DNA from: an uncultured Desulfomicrobiaceae bacterium
GTDB lineage: Bacteria > Desulfobacterota > Desulfovibrionia > Desulfovibrionales > Desulfomicrobiaceae
DNA length: 64,000 nt
Assembly: GCA_937989665.1 (NCBI GenBank)
Contig: CALKRN010000015.1
Location: forward strand, 97,787-161,786
Reading direction: 5' to 3'
Both the position numbers and the translations under genes were made by a program. The notes under the pieces are model-generated. The model searched no databases and had not been told where the DNA came from. It was given only the letters and a program-made list of their open reading frames with translations. Shown piece after piece: positions 16,216 through 24,995 of the stretch (position 1 is the stretch's first letter; every line of letters begins with the position of its first letter).

Positions 16216-16848
16216 TTATCGCTTAGCAGGGCGCTCCCATTCGGGGATATCGGATTCTTCTCCCTCTTCCCATCCCGTAATCATAGCAGTGATGTGGCTC
16301 GTGATGGTATGGCCTGTTGTAGTCATATAGATGTGGATTATGACAAAGGATAAGATACCAAAGGCGCAGACAAGATGGATAAAAGCGATAGCTCGCAGAC
16401 TAAGAAAGGAAATCCCCCATATTGCCCAGTCATTATAGAGATAGTAAAGGAGTCCTGTCCCCATTTGTATGGTAAGAAGCACAGCAGTTAAAGCTAGATA
16501 TGTTAGGCGTTGAAGAGGATTGTGTTTGCTCTCTTTGGATTTCTGCACTGGATGGGGCTTCCCTTGGAATATTCCTGATGTGTAATAGCGAACAACTTCC
16601 CATAACTTTTGGGTCGTTGGGATATATTGTCGCCATTCACCAGTGGTGAATACCCAAAAGATGATGAAGACAAAGAGAACTACCCAGCTGAAGCCAAAAA
16701 AATTGTGAAGTTGTACTGCTCTATCGAATCCAATAAGAGTATATACGCCGTGCACTTCAAATCCAGTACATAAAAGGATAAAAATAATAATTGCTTGTAA
16801 CCAATGCCAGAAGCGCTCAAATCGAGTATAGAGATAAATTTTAGGCAT
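16216..16848 (-). CDS. cytochrome b subunit (thiosulfate reductase / formate dehydrogenase gamma type)
   Basis: A 210-residue membrane protein starting MPKIYLYTRFERFWHWLQA, with four transmembrane segments and the histidine pattern of the cytochrome b561 / FdnI-like family. Likely heme b ligands lie in FWHWLQ, QLHNFFG, FIHLVCA and IIHIYM. AGGAGG precedes the ATG at 16848, 13 nt after the octaheme gene. It is expected to move electrons between menaquinol and the periplasmic redox partners encoded on either side. Base composition is clearly more A+T-rich than that of the octaheme gene, hinting that the parts of this operon have different histories. Confidence 0.88.
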   Translation of the reverse strand: MPKIYLYTRFERFWHWLQAIIIFILLCTGFEVHGVYTLIGFDRAVQLHNFFGFSWVVLFVFIIFWVFTTGEWRQYIPTTQKLWEVVRYYTSGIFQGKPHPVQKSKESKHNPLQRLTYLALTAVLLTIQMGTGLLYYLYNDWAIWGISFLSLRAIAFIHLVCAFGILSFVIIHIYMTTTGHTITSHITAMITGWEEGEESDIPEWERPAKR

Positions 16849-16861
16849 AATATTACGCCTC

Positions 16862-18457
16862 CTATCGTCTGGACGCGGCAATGATACGTCCCGCGGCATG
16901 GGTCAGCACGCCCACAAGCGAAAGCCCCACCAATAACCAACCGCCCATATCTAAGGTTTGGAGTCGATCTCGGCCAGGCATATATACCCCCTCAATGTGG
17001 GCAAGTCGTCCTTGTTGGGCATGGCACTCGGTGCATGGAAGTACGTTTTCCTTTGGGGCGACCATATGGGTGATGGGGAAAACGTATTCGGTGTCCACAA
17101 AGTCAAACCGACCACTGAAGGGAAGTTCGTTGTATTCTTGACCCACGGCAATGGCCTTGCCCCAATCGAAATCTGACCAATAGGCGCCTGAGCCTTTGGG
17201 ACCGAAAAGTTTGGGGATAACCATGGTCTTGTGCACCGTGTCATAGGGGGTGCGTCCAGTGTGGACCTTGAAGGGGAAGATACGTGATTTGGGGTCATCG
17301 GGGCTGCCTTCGGGCCAGGAAAGCCGCACCGGCTTTGTCGGGTCGATGGGGTCTTTGGCCGTGGTCCCTTTGATGGAACCGTTATACCACGCATAATAGG
17401 GAACGACGTTCTTTTTCCAGACAAAGCTCCCTTTTTTGGGGTCATAGTCAGCTTTTCCGAATTCATCCTTGTGCACCGGACGCTCTTTATCTCCTGCTTG
17501 GGACCAGTCCCAGTGCATTTTTGTGGAAAGGGCCCGGGCAAAGGTCGGAATGTGGCAGCTTTGGCAGGCTACTTTGTCGGTATGGTCATTGGCCTTGGCA
17601 TGGCGTTTGTGGGGGGTACGGCTATGACAAGACTCGCAACTGATCTTGGTCGTGAGATCGTCTTCCAGAAGGCTTTTGCGTTCCGTGAAGGCAGGAGTGG
17701 CATAGACCCGTCCGGCAATGTGGTGGGCGCGGGTCGAGTGGCAACGGCTACAGGCAAAGTTCTGGCCGTCTATCCCCATGTGGACGTCGAGGGCTTTGTT
17801 TGGGTTCGTCATAGAGGAGTCGAGGTCACCGTGCTTCACCGCATCGCCTCCTCCTCCGTAAAAATGGCAGGAACCGCAATTATGGCGGTTTGGCTTCCCG
17901 ACGGACTGGGCCACTTTGGTATAATCCGGAGGGAGGATCTCTTTGCCTTCGAAGGGCGTGGGCTCGGAGGGCGGATAGCCGCCTTTGGTGGGGAATTTGA
18001 CGTAGGTCCCTGTTTGTTCGTGGCACACAAGGCAATCGATGCTCTCGGCTTTGGAGAAGTCAAAGTTTTTGTTCATCCAGCCGTAGCCAGCGTGGCAGGA
18101 GGTGCACCGCGGCTCATTGGAGCCCACGGCGATGCAAAAGTTGTTCACGGTAAGACGTCCTTTTCCTGTGATGCCGCGAGAGTCAGCGGGGTCTGCCCAC
18201 GTCCAGTGGATGGTTTGGTGAAATTGGATCGCCGCTTGGTTGTGGCAGGAGAGGCAGGCTCGGGTGACGTCTTCGGGCTTGGAGAAAGGCTGTTTGAGGA
18301 TGGGGTGTTGGGAGTGGTCCGCAGTGATCCATGCGCGTTTGTCGTCTTTGACTGCCTGACGGGCCAAGATGCGGCCTGGGGCGGTCTCAGGGCCTTCCGC
18401 CCCGAACGCCACGACCGCCCACAGGAGACTGAGGGCAAGGGCCAAGACATAGGGCAT
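16862..18457 (-). CDS. octaheme c-type cytochrome, tetrathionate reductase (OTR) family, with membrane anchor
   Basis: A 531-residue exported multiheme cytochrome. After a signal peptide (residues 1-20, ending VVAFGA) there are exactly eight CxxCH heme sites: CLSCH (residue 68), CTSCH, CLVCH, CGSCH, CSRCH, CESCH, CQSCH and CTECH (residue 475). This matches the OTR family, whose Shewanella member reduces tetrathionate, nitrite and hydroxylamine in vitro. Unlike that soluble protein, this one ends in a hydrophobic helix (about 505-525), which would anchor it to the outer face of the inner membrane. AAGGAGG precedes the ATG at 18457. It leads the operon with cytochrome b, ferredoxin and a membrane protein. 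The true substrate is unknown. Confidence 0.9.
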   Translation of the reverse strand: MPYVLALALSLLWAVVAFGAEGPETAPGRILARQAVKDDKRAWITADHSQHPILKQPFSKPEDVTRACLSCHNQAAIQFHQTIHWTWADPADSRGITGKGRLTVNNFCIAVGSNEPRCTSCHAGYGWMNKNFDFSKAESIDCLVCHEQTGTYVKFPTKGGYPPSEPTPFEGKEILPPDYTKVAQSVGKPNRHNCGSCHFYGGGGDAVKHGDLDSSMTNPNKALDVHMGIDGQNFACSRCHSTRAHHIAGRVYATPAFTERKSLLEDDLTTKISCESCHSRTPHKRHAKANDHTDKVACQSCHIPTFARALSTKMHWDWSQAGDKERPVHKDEFGKADYDPKKGSFVWKKNVVPYYAWYNGSIKGTTAKDPIDPTKPVRLSWPEGSPDDPKSRIFPFKVHTGRTPYDTVHKTMVIPKLFGPKGSGAYWSDFDWGKAIAVGQEYNELPFSGRFDFVDTEYVFPITHMVAPKENVLPCTECHAQQGRLAHIEGVYMPGRDRLQTLDMGGWLLVGLSLVGVLTHAAGRIIAASRR

Positions 18458-18495
18458 ACGAACCTCCTTGCTGAGGGGAGAACGAGGATACCTTG

Positions 18496-18523
18496 AGCAT
18501 AAGCAAGTCAGCCGGGGAGTCAA
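18496..18523 (-). promoter_or_regulatory. promoter of the octaheme cytochrome operon
   Basis: On the minus strand TTGACT (18518-18523) and TATGCT (18496-18501) are 16 nt apart, about 40 nt before the start codon at 18457. It lies in the short gap after the chemoreceptor gene. Confidence 0.5.
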
Positions 18524-18544
18524 TGATGAGCCATTTTCTCCGTC

Positions 18545-20077
18545 TTATGCCTTTGCGGCGATGGTCTGCATGCGGTCGATGATGGTGTGGATACGGGTGG
18601 CAAGTTCCGCCAAACTGGAGACCGCCTTGGCGGATTCTTCCATGGTGATGGCATTTTGCTGGGCGGCGCCAGCCAGCTGCTGGCCGATAGTGTCCATCTG
18701 GGCCGTCGCTTGGGCCTGCTCACTAGCCGCTGCCGCGATGCCCTGGAGATGTTCGGCCATGGTTTCGATCTGTTTCGCTAGGTCGCTAAGCAGACTCTGG
18801 CTCTCGGCGAGGTGGTGGCTGCCGCGAGCAATGGCGGCGGCAGCTTGTTCAGTGGCCTCTTGGTTGGCGAGCACCCCTTGCTGGACGGTGGCAATGGAGG
18901 TCCGCACCTCGGTGGTCGCTTGGACCGTTCTCTCCGCGAGCTTGCGCACCTCGTCCGCAACGACGGCAAAGCCGCGTCCAGCTTCTCCGGCTCGGGCCGC
19001 CTCGATGGCGGCGTTGAGGGCGAGCAGGTTCGTCTGGTCAGCAATATCTTCAATGACTTGGATTACGGAGCCGATGGTCATGGCCTGTTGCCGCAGGTCC
19101 TGCATGCCGCGACGCAGGGCATCGGCTTGGGTGAGGACGCCATCCATGGCCTTGTGGGCGCCGTCAATGCTCGTGGCGCAGGCCTGAGCCTTGCCGCAAG
19201 TGTACCCCCCGAGGGCTTCGGCTTGACGGGCATTCGTCTCCACGGTCTTGGCAGAAGCGGCGAGGCGTTGGCTGGAGAGGGCCAGGGATTCCGTGCTCGA
19301 CTGTTGGTTGCGGGACACGGCGAAGGACTCTTCGATTTGGGCCGAGAGTTCTTCAGCGGCTGAAGCCAGGGCCGTAGCCACGTCCGTAGACGCCGCGATG
19401 AGCTCCGTTAGTGCCTGATACTGGCGTTCGAGGCGGGTGGCGTTGGCTTTTGCCTCGGTCATGTCGAGGTAGATGCACATCCCGCCGAGGACGTTCCCGC
19501 GGCGGTCCTGGAGCGGATACACATTGGCGAGCACGTGCCGCTCGCCGCCTTTGTGGCCGCGGATGGTAACCTCTAGGTTGCGAAAGACTTCACCGGTAGC
19601 CATGGCCTTGCCCACCGCAGTGGCCCGGGAGGGGTCGTTGTAGAAGATATCGGCGAGCGTTCGTCCCAGGACGCTTTCGGGCGTGGCGTCAATCTCGAGC
19701 ATTTGGAGGGTGGCGGCGTTGGTGGCCAGGGCTCGCTCCTTGGTATCCACCAGGAGAAAAGGCATGGGGAGGCCATGGATCATACTCTCGCGGAAAGCGA
19801 TTTCGCGGTCCATGTGGGTGGCGAGGGCCTCGATGGCCTGGTGGATGGCGGGCGAGAGAATCCCTTGGGCAGGAGGTGGCGAGGCCCCTCTGGTTAAAGC
19901 GGTGAGGGTGTCTTGGAGCACGGCCTGGCTTCGGCGGTACTGCCAGGCCATTGCACTCAGGAGGAGGAAGGCAGCGGCAAGAGCCATGGCAGAGAGCCAG
20001 GGGATGGAGAACAAGAGACCAACCCCAGCGATGGCCACCAGGAGGGCAAGGGCGAGCAATCGAGGCAATGGTACCAT
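18545..20077 (-). CDS. methyl-accepting chemotaxis protein with PAS domain
   Basis: A 510-residue chemoreceptor. Two adjacent N-terminal hydrophobic segments (about residues 8-48) leave almost no periplasmic domain, so sensing is probably done by the cytoplasmic PAS domain (about 95-215). The MCP signalling domain follows, with the hairpin tip [41 protein letters not shown] around residue 350-390. GGAGG precedes the ATG at 20077. It lies 62 nt after livF on the same strand. The link suggests, but does not prove, that it helps steer the cell toward amino acids or reports on redox or energy state. A PAS cofactor (FAD or heme) cannot be identified by eye. Confidence 0.92.
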   Translation of the reverse strand: MVPLPRLLALALLVAIAGVGLLFSIPWLSAMALAAAFLLLSAMAWQYRRSQAVLQDTLTALTRGASPPPAQGILSPAIHQAIEALATHMDREIAFRESMIHGLPMPFLLVDTKERALATNAATLQMLEIDATPESVLGRTLADIFYNDPSRATAVGKAMATGEVFRNLEVTIRGHKGGERHVLANVYPLQDRRGNVLGGMCIYLDMTEAKANATRLERQYQALTELIAASTDVATALASAAEELSAQIEESFAVSRNQQSSTESLALSSQRLAASAKTVETNARQAEALGGYTCGKAQACATSIDGAHKAMDGVLTQADALRRGMQDLRQQAMTIGSVIQVIEDIADQTNLLALNAAIEAARAGEAGRGFAVVADEVRKLAERTVQATTEVRTSIATVQQGVLANQEATEQAAAAIARGSHHLAESQSLLSDLAKQIETMAEHLQGIAAAASEQAQATAQMDTIGQQLAGAAQQNAITMEESAKAVSSLAELATRIHTIIDRMQTIAAKA

Positions 20078-20139
20078 GGGGCAAATCCTCCGTTGCGTGG
20101 GAGAGGCCAGCCAAAAAGGCAGGGGGTACCGCCCGCAGG

Positions 20140-20850
20140 CTAATGTCCGCCGCCAAGATAGGCCCTCTGTACCTCGGGGTTGGCGAGGAGATTGGCAGCA
20201 GTATCAGCGAGGGCCACCCGGCCGACCTCAAGGACATAACCCCGGTGGGCAAGTTTGAGGGCCGCGCGAGCATTTTGTTCCACGAGAATAATGGTCACAC
20301 CGCTTTGGTTGATTTCGCGGATAGTGGCAAAAATGGACTGGACGAGGATTGGTGCAAGGCCGAGGCTTGGTTCATCCAAGAGGAGGAGTTTGGGCGCAGC
20401 CATAAGCGCCCTGCCGATGGCCAGCATCTGCTGCTCCCCACCAGAGAGAGTGCCGGCGAGCTGGTGGCGTCGCTCGTGCAGGCGAGGAAAAAGCCGGTAG
20501 ATCCACGCCTGGGTAGCGGCAACTCGCTTGGAGTCTGTGGCGGTGAAGGCGCCAAGGGAGAGGTTTTCTTCCACGGTGAGGGTGGTGAAGACGCGGCGAC
20601 CTTCCGGGCTTTGGGTAACCCCTTGGCGCACGATGGCATGGGCAGGCAGGGTGTGGAGGGGAGTATCCCGCAGCCAAATGCTGCCCTCGGCCACCGGGAC
20701 CAGCCCGCAGATGGCATTGAGGGTCGTGGTCTTGCCAGCCCCATTGGCACCAAGGATGGTCACAATTTCTCCCTCTTCCACCGTGAGGTCGATGCCGTGG
20801 AGGGCCTCGACGCTGCCATAGCGCACTCGCAAGCGTTCAATACGGAGCAT
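20140..20850 (-). CDS. livF: branched-chain amino-acid ABC transporter ATPase LivF
   Basis: One of the two ATPases that drive the Liv transporter. The 236-residue protein has Walker [10 protein letters not shown] near residue 38, the signature [17 protein letters not shown], Walker [12 protein letters not shown] and the switch histidine region IILVEQNA. Length and the short C-terminus match LivF. GGAGGACGATC precedes the ATG at 20850, which overlaps the end of livG by 14 nt, so translation is coupled. It is the last gene of livKHMGF. Confidence 0.95.
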   Translation of the reverse strand: MLRIERLRVRYGSVEALHGIDLTVEEGEIVTILGANGAGKTTTLNAICGLVPVAEGSIWLRDTPLHTLPAHAIVRQGVTQSPEGRRVFTTLTVEENLSLGAFTATDSKRVAATQAWIYRLFPRLHERRHQLAGTLSGGEQQMLAIGRALMAAPKLLLLDEPSLGLAPILVQSIFATIREINQSGVTIILVEQNARAALKLAHRGYVLEVGRVALADTAANLLANPEVQRAYLGGGH

Positions 20851-21613
20851 GATCGTCCTCCGCCCCAAGGTAGGCTTCGATAACCCGGGGATTGGCTTGG
20901 ATCTCTGCCGGGGTGCCTGTGGCGATACAGATACCATGTTCCAGGACGACGAGTTTGTGGCATACTCGCATGACGAGGCTCATATCGTGCTCAATAAGGA
21001 GGATGGTGATGCCACGCTTTTGGATGGCATGAATGAGGTGCATCAAGGCTTGGGTCTCGGCGTCGTTCATCCCGCCGGCGGGCTCATCAAGAATGATGAG
21101 ACGAGGGTCTGAAGCCAGGGCCCGGGCAATCTCAAGGAGACGCTGGTTCCCATAGGAAAGTCCCCCGGCTAACTGGGCATATTCTCGCTCCAAACCCACG
21201 AACCGGAGTTCGGCCATCGCCCGGGCAATGGCGGCTTCTTCCTCCCTGCGCTGGCGCGGTGGCCGCAACATGGCCGCAAGCACGCCCGCCTTCATGCGGC
21301 AATGGCGGCCCGCAAGGACGTTTTCGAGCACACTCATGCGTGGGAAGAGCCGGATGGTCTGGAAGGTCCGGGCAATCCCTGCGGCAACAATGGCATGGGT
21401 GGGTTTGCCTACGAGTTCTTGTTCTTGGAAGCGAATGCTGCCGGAGTCCGGGACGGAGTTCCCAGTGATGAGGTTGAATACGGTGGTCTTGCCTGCGCCA
21501 TTGGGGCCGATGAGGCCAACGATGCTCCCTTCCTCGACGTCAAACGAGACGTCACTCACCGCCATCAGACCGCCGAAGCTTTTGGAGACCCCTACCACGT
21601 CCAAAAGACTCAT
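20837..21613 (-). CDS. livG: branched-chain amino-acid ABC transporter ATPase LivG
   Basis: The second Liv ATPase, 258 residues. It has Walker A GPNGAGKTTVFNLITG, signature GGLSYGNQRLLEIARALA, Walker B LIILDEPAGGMND and the longer helical insertion and C-terminal LivG tail. The start at 21613 follows GGAGGAGAGGCC and overlaps the livM stop codon as ATGA. Long upstream in-frame extensions lie inside livM and are ignored. Confidence 0.95.
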   Translation of the reverse strand: MSLLDVVGVSKSFGGLMAVSDVSFDVEEGSIVGLIGPNGAGKTTVFNLITGNSVPDSGSIRFQEQELVGKPTHAIVAAGIARTFQTIRLFPRMSVLENVLAGRHCRMKAGVLAAMLRPPRQRREEEAAIARAMAELRFVGLEREYAQLAGGLSYGNQRLLEIARALASDPRLIILDEPAGGMNDAETQALMHLIHAIQKRGITILLIEHDMSLVMRVCHKLVVLEHGICIATGTPAEIQANPRVIEAYLGAEDDHAPY

Positions 21614-22557
21614 GGCCTCTCCTCCAGTGATACCTTGGCCTGCGGATAGCGAGGCGGCTGCGGCGGGAGCAGGCCGCCGCCACGGAAGATCATCATCGCC
21701 ACCATGGCCGCTCCGAAGACGAGCAGGCGGTACTGGGCAAAGTCGCGGAAGAGTTCCGGCAAACCAATGAGGAGAAAGGCCCCCAGGAGAACGCCGAGGA
21801 TGTTTCCTGCACCGCCCAGGATGACGATGGTAAAGAGCAAGACCGATTCCCAGAAGGTGAATGACTCGGGGGAGATAATCGTCATTTTGGCGGCAAACAG
21901 CGTGCCGGTCATCCCGGCCCAGACGGCCCCGATGGTAAAGGCTAGAAGTTTGTGGTGGGCGACGTCGATGCCGCTGCCGGCAGCTGCGGTTTCGTCTTCT
22001 TTGATGTAGCGCAGGGCACGGCCAAAACGGGAATGTTCGAGGCACCGGAAGAGCACGGCGCTGATCCCCACAACGGCCCAAATGAGATAAAAAAAGTGTA
22101 TCGGCTTGGTGAGCTTGAATTCGAACAGTATGGGACGGGAGATGCCGAAGATCCCGTTGGCCCCGCCGGTGATGCCAAAGATGTTGTTGATGAGGGCGAT
22201 GCGGACGATCTCCACCATGCCGATGGTGACGATGAGAAGGTAGTCTCCCCGCAGATGGATAATAGGCCTAGCGACGAGGGCCGCAAACAGTCCAGCCAAC
22301 AATCCGGCCAGCGGCATGGTCCAGAGTACTGGTATGCCATAGACAGTATTGAGTATTGCCGTGGTATAGGCCCCCACCGCGTAGAAGGCGGCGTGTCCCA
22401 TATGAAAGAGGCCAGCCAGTCCGAGGATGACGTTGAGGCTGAGGGCCAAGACGGCGTAAAGGCCGACGTTGTTGAGGACGTCGGTCCAGTACGTATCGAG
22501 CACCACCGGAGAGATGGCCAAAAGGAGGGTGAGCCCCCACGGAAGCAGCCGGTTCAT
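21610..22557 (-). CDS. livM: branched-chain amino-acid ABC transporter permease LivM
   Basis: A 315-residue inner-membrane permease with about eight to ten hydrophobic segments. It contains the family motif region SLNVILGLAGLFHMGHAAFYAVGAY and the cytoplasmic EAA-like loop SRFGRALRYIKEDETAAAGSGID that contacts the ATPases. Its start overlaps livH by ATGA and its stop overlaps livG, so the four cytoplasmic-membrane genes are tightly coupled. It forms the channel with LivH. Confidence 0.94.
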   Translation of the reverse strand: MNRLLPWGLTLLLAISPVVLDTYWTDVLNNVGLYAVLALSLNVILGLAGLFHMGHAAFYAVGAYTTAILNTVYGIPVLWTMPLAGLLAGLFAALVARPIIHLRGDYLLIVTIGMVEIVRIALINNIFGITGGANGIFGISRPILFEFKLTKPIHFFYLIWAVVGISAVLFRCLEHSRFGRALRYIKEDETAAAGSGIDVAHHKLLAFTIGAVWAGMTGTLFAAKMTIISPESFTFWESVLLFTIVILGGAGNILGVLLGAFLLIGLPELFRDFAQYRLLVFGAAMVAMMIFRGGGLLPPQPPRYPQAKVSLEERP

Positions 22558-23459
22558 ACTTTCTCCGCCACGCGTTCGCCGAGGATGCCGGTGGGGCGAA
22601 CGATGAGGATGAGGATGAGCACGCCAAAGGCAAAGGCGTCCTTCCAGGCAATGGAGAGATAGGCCGCGCCCAGGGCCTCGATGACGCCAAGGAGGAGTCC
22701 GCCGAGCATTGCCCCGGGGATGTTACCGATACCACCGAGGATGGCCGCAGTGAAGGCCTTAAGGCCATACACCCAGCCCATGGTGAAGTTGATTTGGCCG
22801 TAGTAGAGGCCCACCATCAGCCCTGCCGCCCCGCCCAGGGCTGGTCCGATGCAAAACACAAGCAGGATGACGCGGTCCACATTAATGCCCATGAGCCGGG
22901 CAGCGCCTTGATCAATGGCCGCTGCTCGAATGGCGGTGCCGATCTTCGTCTTGTGGATAAAGAGATAGAGCCCAGCCATAAGGACAAGGGAGGAGACAAA
23001 GAGGGCGATGCGTAGCAAGGGGATCTCCAGGCCGAAGAGGTTGACCACGACTTTGGGGAGAAGGTCGTGGGGGTAGACCTGAAAGCGGGCCCCATAGACG
23101 AGCATGACTGCGTTTTGGAAAAAGATGGAGGCCCCTAAGGCGGATACCACGGCCGAGAGCCGCGGGGCGTGGCGCAGGGGTTTGTAGGCCACGCGCTCCA
23201 GGAGGGCGCCGATGATGGCTACAAGGCCCATGACAAAGATCACGAGGACTCCGATGCCCGCCACTGGCCCGAGGTGCTCCTTGAGCCCCAGGGCGGTAAG
23301 GACGGTGAGGCCAAGATAGGCGCCGATGGTAAAGAGGTCGCCGTGGGCGAAATTGATGAGTTTGAGGACGCCGTAGACCATGGTATAGCCGAGGGCGACG
23401 AGGGCGTAGATGCCGCCGACGGCCAATCCATTGGTGAGTTGTTGGATGAATTCTTCCAT
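22554..23459 (-). CDS. livH: branched-chain amino-acid ABC transporter permease LivH
   Basis: A 301-residue inner-membrane permease. It has the LivH start pattern (QLTNGLAVGGIYALVALGYTMVYGVLKLINFAHGD), eight or so membrane segments and the ATPase-contact loop KTKIGTAIRAAAIDQGAARLMGIN. It pairs with LivM. The ribosome site before the ATG at 23459 is weak (GAGCCCTCCC). The 108-nt gap behind livK contains two hairpin-forming direct repeats, which may lower expression of the membrane part relative to the binding protein. Confidence 0.94.
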   Translation of the reverse strand: MEEFIQQLTNGLAVGGIYALVALGYTMVYGVLKLINFAHGDLFTIGAYLGLTVLTALGLKEHLGPVAGIGVLVIFVMGLVAIIGALLERVAYKPLRHAPRLSAVVSALGASIFFQNAVMLVYGARFQVYPHDLLPKVVVNLFGLEIPLLRIALFVSSLVLMAGLYLFIHKTKIGTAIRAAAIDQGAARLMGINVDRVILLVFCIGPALGGAAGLMVGLYYGQINFTMGWVYGLKAFTAAILGGIGNIPGAMLGGLLLGVIEALGAAYLSIAWKDAFAFGVLILILIVRPTGILGERVAEKV

Positions 23460-23474
23460 GGGAGGGCTCTTGGT

Positions 23475-23540
23475 GGGGCGGGGGATTCCCGCCTATTATA
23501 TTTTTGACAAATGCTCTTGCCGGGGCGGGGGATTCCCGCC
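23475..23540. repeat. two hairpin-forming direct repeats between livK and livH
   Basis: GGGGCGGGGGATTCCCGCC occurs at 23475-23493 and again at 23522-23540, 47 nt apart. Each copy can fold (GGCGGG, loop GGATT, CCCGCC). Between them on the minus strand is TATAAT (23495-23500) without a good -35. They could act as intra-operon mRNA stabilisers or partial terminators that leave livK mRNA more abundant, a common arrangement for binding-protein genes. Confidence 0.7.
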
Positions 23541-23567
23541 CCGGGTCGGCGTTAGGATAACAGGGCG

Positions 23568-24695
23568 TTAGGGCAACAGCGTGAAGGCCCCAGTGGCATC
23601 GACTTGATAGACACGGTACAGGTCCCCCACCCGGTCGCCTTTGGCATTGAAGGAAATGGGGCCGGTCAGGCCAGGGAAGTTGGTGAGCTTCGTCTTGAGG
23701 TAGGCGGCGATGTCCGCCCCTTTCGTGCTTCCTCCTTTGGCGATGGCCTCCACCAGCACACGGTAGGCATCGCCAGCCAGCACTGCCCACACCGATCCGG
23801 GCTGGGAGCCATAGGCCTGCTGGTAGGCAGCAAGGAAGGCCTTGGCTTCAGGGGTATTCAGGTCCGCAGGCACCGGAGGAGAGAGGAAGAGGAACCCTGC
23901 GGCGGCCTGGGGGCCAGCGATTTTCACTAAATCTGGGTTGTTGGTGGCATCGCCGCCCATCATCGGCACGTTCCATCCCATTTCCTTCTTTTGTTTGAGA
24001 AGAAGGCCTGCTTCGGGATAGTAGCCGGTGAAAAAGATAAAGTCCGGGCCAGCCCCTTTCATCTTGGTGAGGATGGCGTTGTAGTCCCGCTCTCCTGGGG
24101 TAAGCGCGTCGAAGAACACGACCTTGATTCCTGTGGCGCTCAGGAGGGCCTTGGTTTCATCGGCCAGCCCTTTGGCGTAGGATGTATTGTCGTGCAGGAT
24201 GGCAACCTTTTGCGCCCCCTTGGCCTGGATGGTCTTGGCCGCGACCTTACCTTGTTCGTCATCGCGGGGGCTGGTGCGCAGAAAGAGCGGTAGCCCCTTT
24301 TCGGTGAGGCGAATGGCCGTGGAGCCCGTGGCAATTTGGACGATGCCCGCTTCGTCGTAGATGCTTTGCGTGGCTTCAGTCACGGACGAGCCATAGGTGC
24401 CGATGACCGCGACGACACCTTTGGTCACCAGTTTGTTCGCCGCCGAGGCCGCCTGGCGGGGGTCGCCGCCGTCATCTTCGGTGATGATCTCCACCTCCAT
24501 GCCGCCAAGACCACCGGCCTTGTTGGTCTCTTTGGCGAGGAGCTCAACAATCTGTTTCATGTCTTGGCCTTCACTTGCCCACGAGCCAGTGAGGGGGCAC
24601 ATGAGGCCAAGGCGGATGGTTTTGGCCAGGGCCGGTCCTGCGCCGAGAACGAGGAGCAGAACGAGGCAGCTCCACCAGATGCGACACCGTTTCAT
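23568..24695 (-). CDS. livK: branched-chain amino-acid ABC transporter substrate-binding protein
   Basis: A 375-residue periplasmic binding protein. The signal peptide MKRCRIWWSCLVLLLVLGAG ends with PALA, after which the mature type I fold begins TIRLGLMCPLTGSWASEGQDM, typical of LivJ/LivK. Later motifs include AVIGTYGSSVTEATQSIYDEAGI and FIFFTGYYPEAGLLLKQ. GGAGGTCTGC precedes the ATG. The ligand may be a branched-chain or another amino acid; the position beside the proline catabolic gene makes broader amino-acid specificity possible. It leads livKHMGF. Confidence 0.93.
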   Translation of the reverse strand: MKRCRIWWSCLVLLLVLGAGPALAKTIRLGLMCPLTGSWASEGQDMKQIVELLAKETNKAGGLGGMEVEIITEDDGGDPRQAASAANKLVTKGVVAVIGTYGSSVTEATQSIYDEAGIVQIATGSTAIRLTEKGLPLFLRTSPRDDEQGKVAAKTIQAKGAQKVAILHDNTSYAKGLADETKALLSATGIKVVFFDALTPGERDYNAILTKMKGAGPDFIFFTGYYPEAGLLLKQKKEMGWNVPMMGGDATNNPDLVKIAGPQAAAGFLFLSPPVPADLNTPEAKAFLAAYQQAYGSQPGSVWAVLAGDAYRVLVEAIAKGGSTKGADIAAYLKTKLTNFPGLTGPISFNAKGDRVGDLYRVYQVDATGAFTLLP

Positions 24696-24952
24696 GCAGA
24701 CCTCCTTGAGGTTGGGTGGAAAAATTCCGCCATTGTATTACGCCGGAATACTCCGGGAATGCCCTCACCCTCCACGTTGTTGGCGCATGCAGATACTGGC
24801 CTTGGGGGAAAAAATCAATTTGTTTTCCAAAAATGGGAACTCTCCCAGGAGAAAAAGGGGTGGCTTTGGCGTTTCTGCAGAAAAGAGCCTAAGTTGTCGA
24901 ATAATATTCTGGAGATGGGCAAAAGAATTCCCTCACAACGGAGATAGCCCCC
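24696..24952. other. spacer between putA end and livK start; livK promoter
   Basis: No gene is visible. On the minus strand TTGATT (24813-24818) and TATCTG (24790-24795), 17 nt apart, form a reasonable livK promoter with a leader of about 90 nt. The rest is A+T-rich and unremarkable. Confidence 0.45.
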
Positions 24953-24981
24953 AAAAAATCAGGCCGCATGGGCTGCGGCCT
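24953..24981 (-). terminator. putA terminator
   Basis: On the minus strand AGGCCGCA, loop GCCCA, TGCGGCCT, then GATTTTTT. Good Rho-independent terminator just behind putA. Confidence 0.88.
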
Positions 24982-24995
24982 GGCAGAGGGACGGA

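Noticed and set aside
17471..18496. A 341-codon plus-strand frame opposite the octaheme cytochrome gene
   Set aside because: Antisense shadow of a gene with eight clear heme motifs; no ribosome site or domain.
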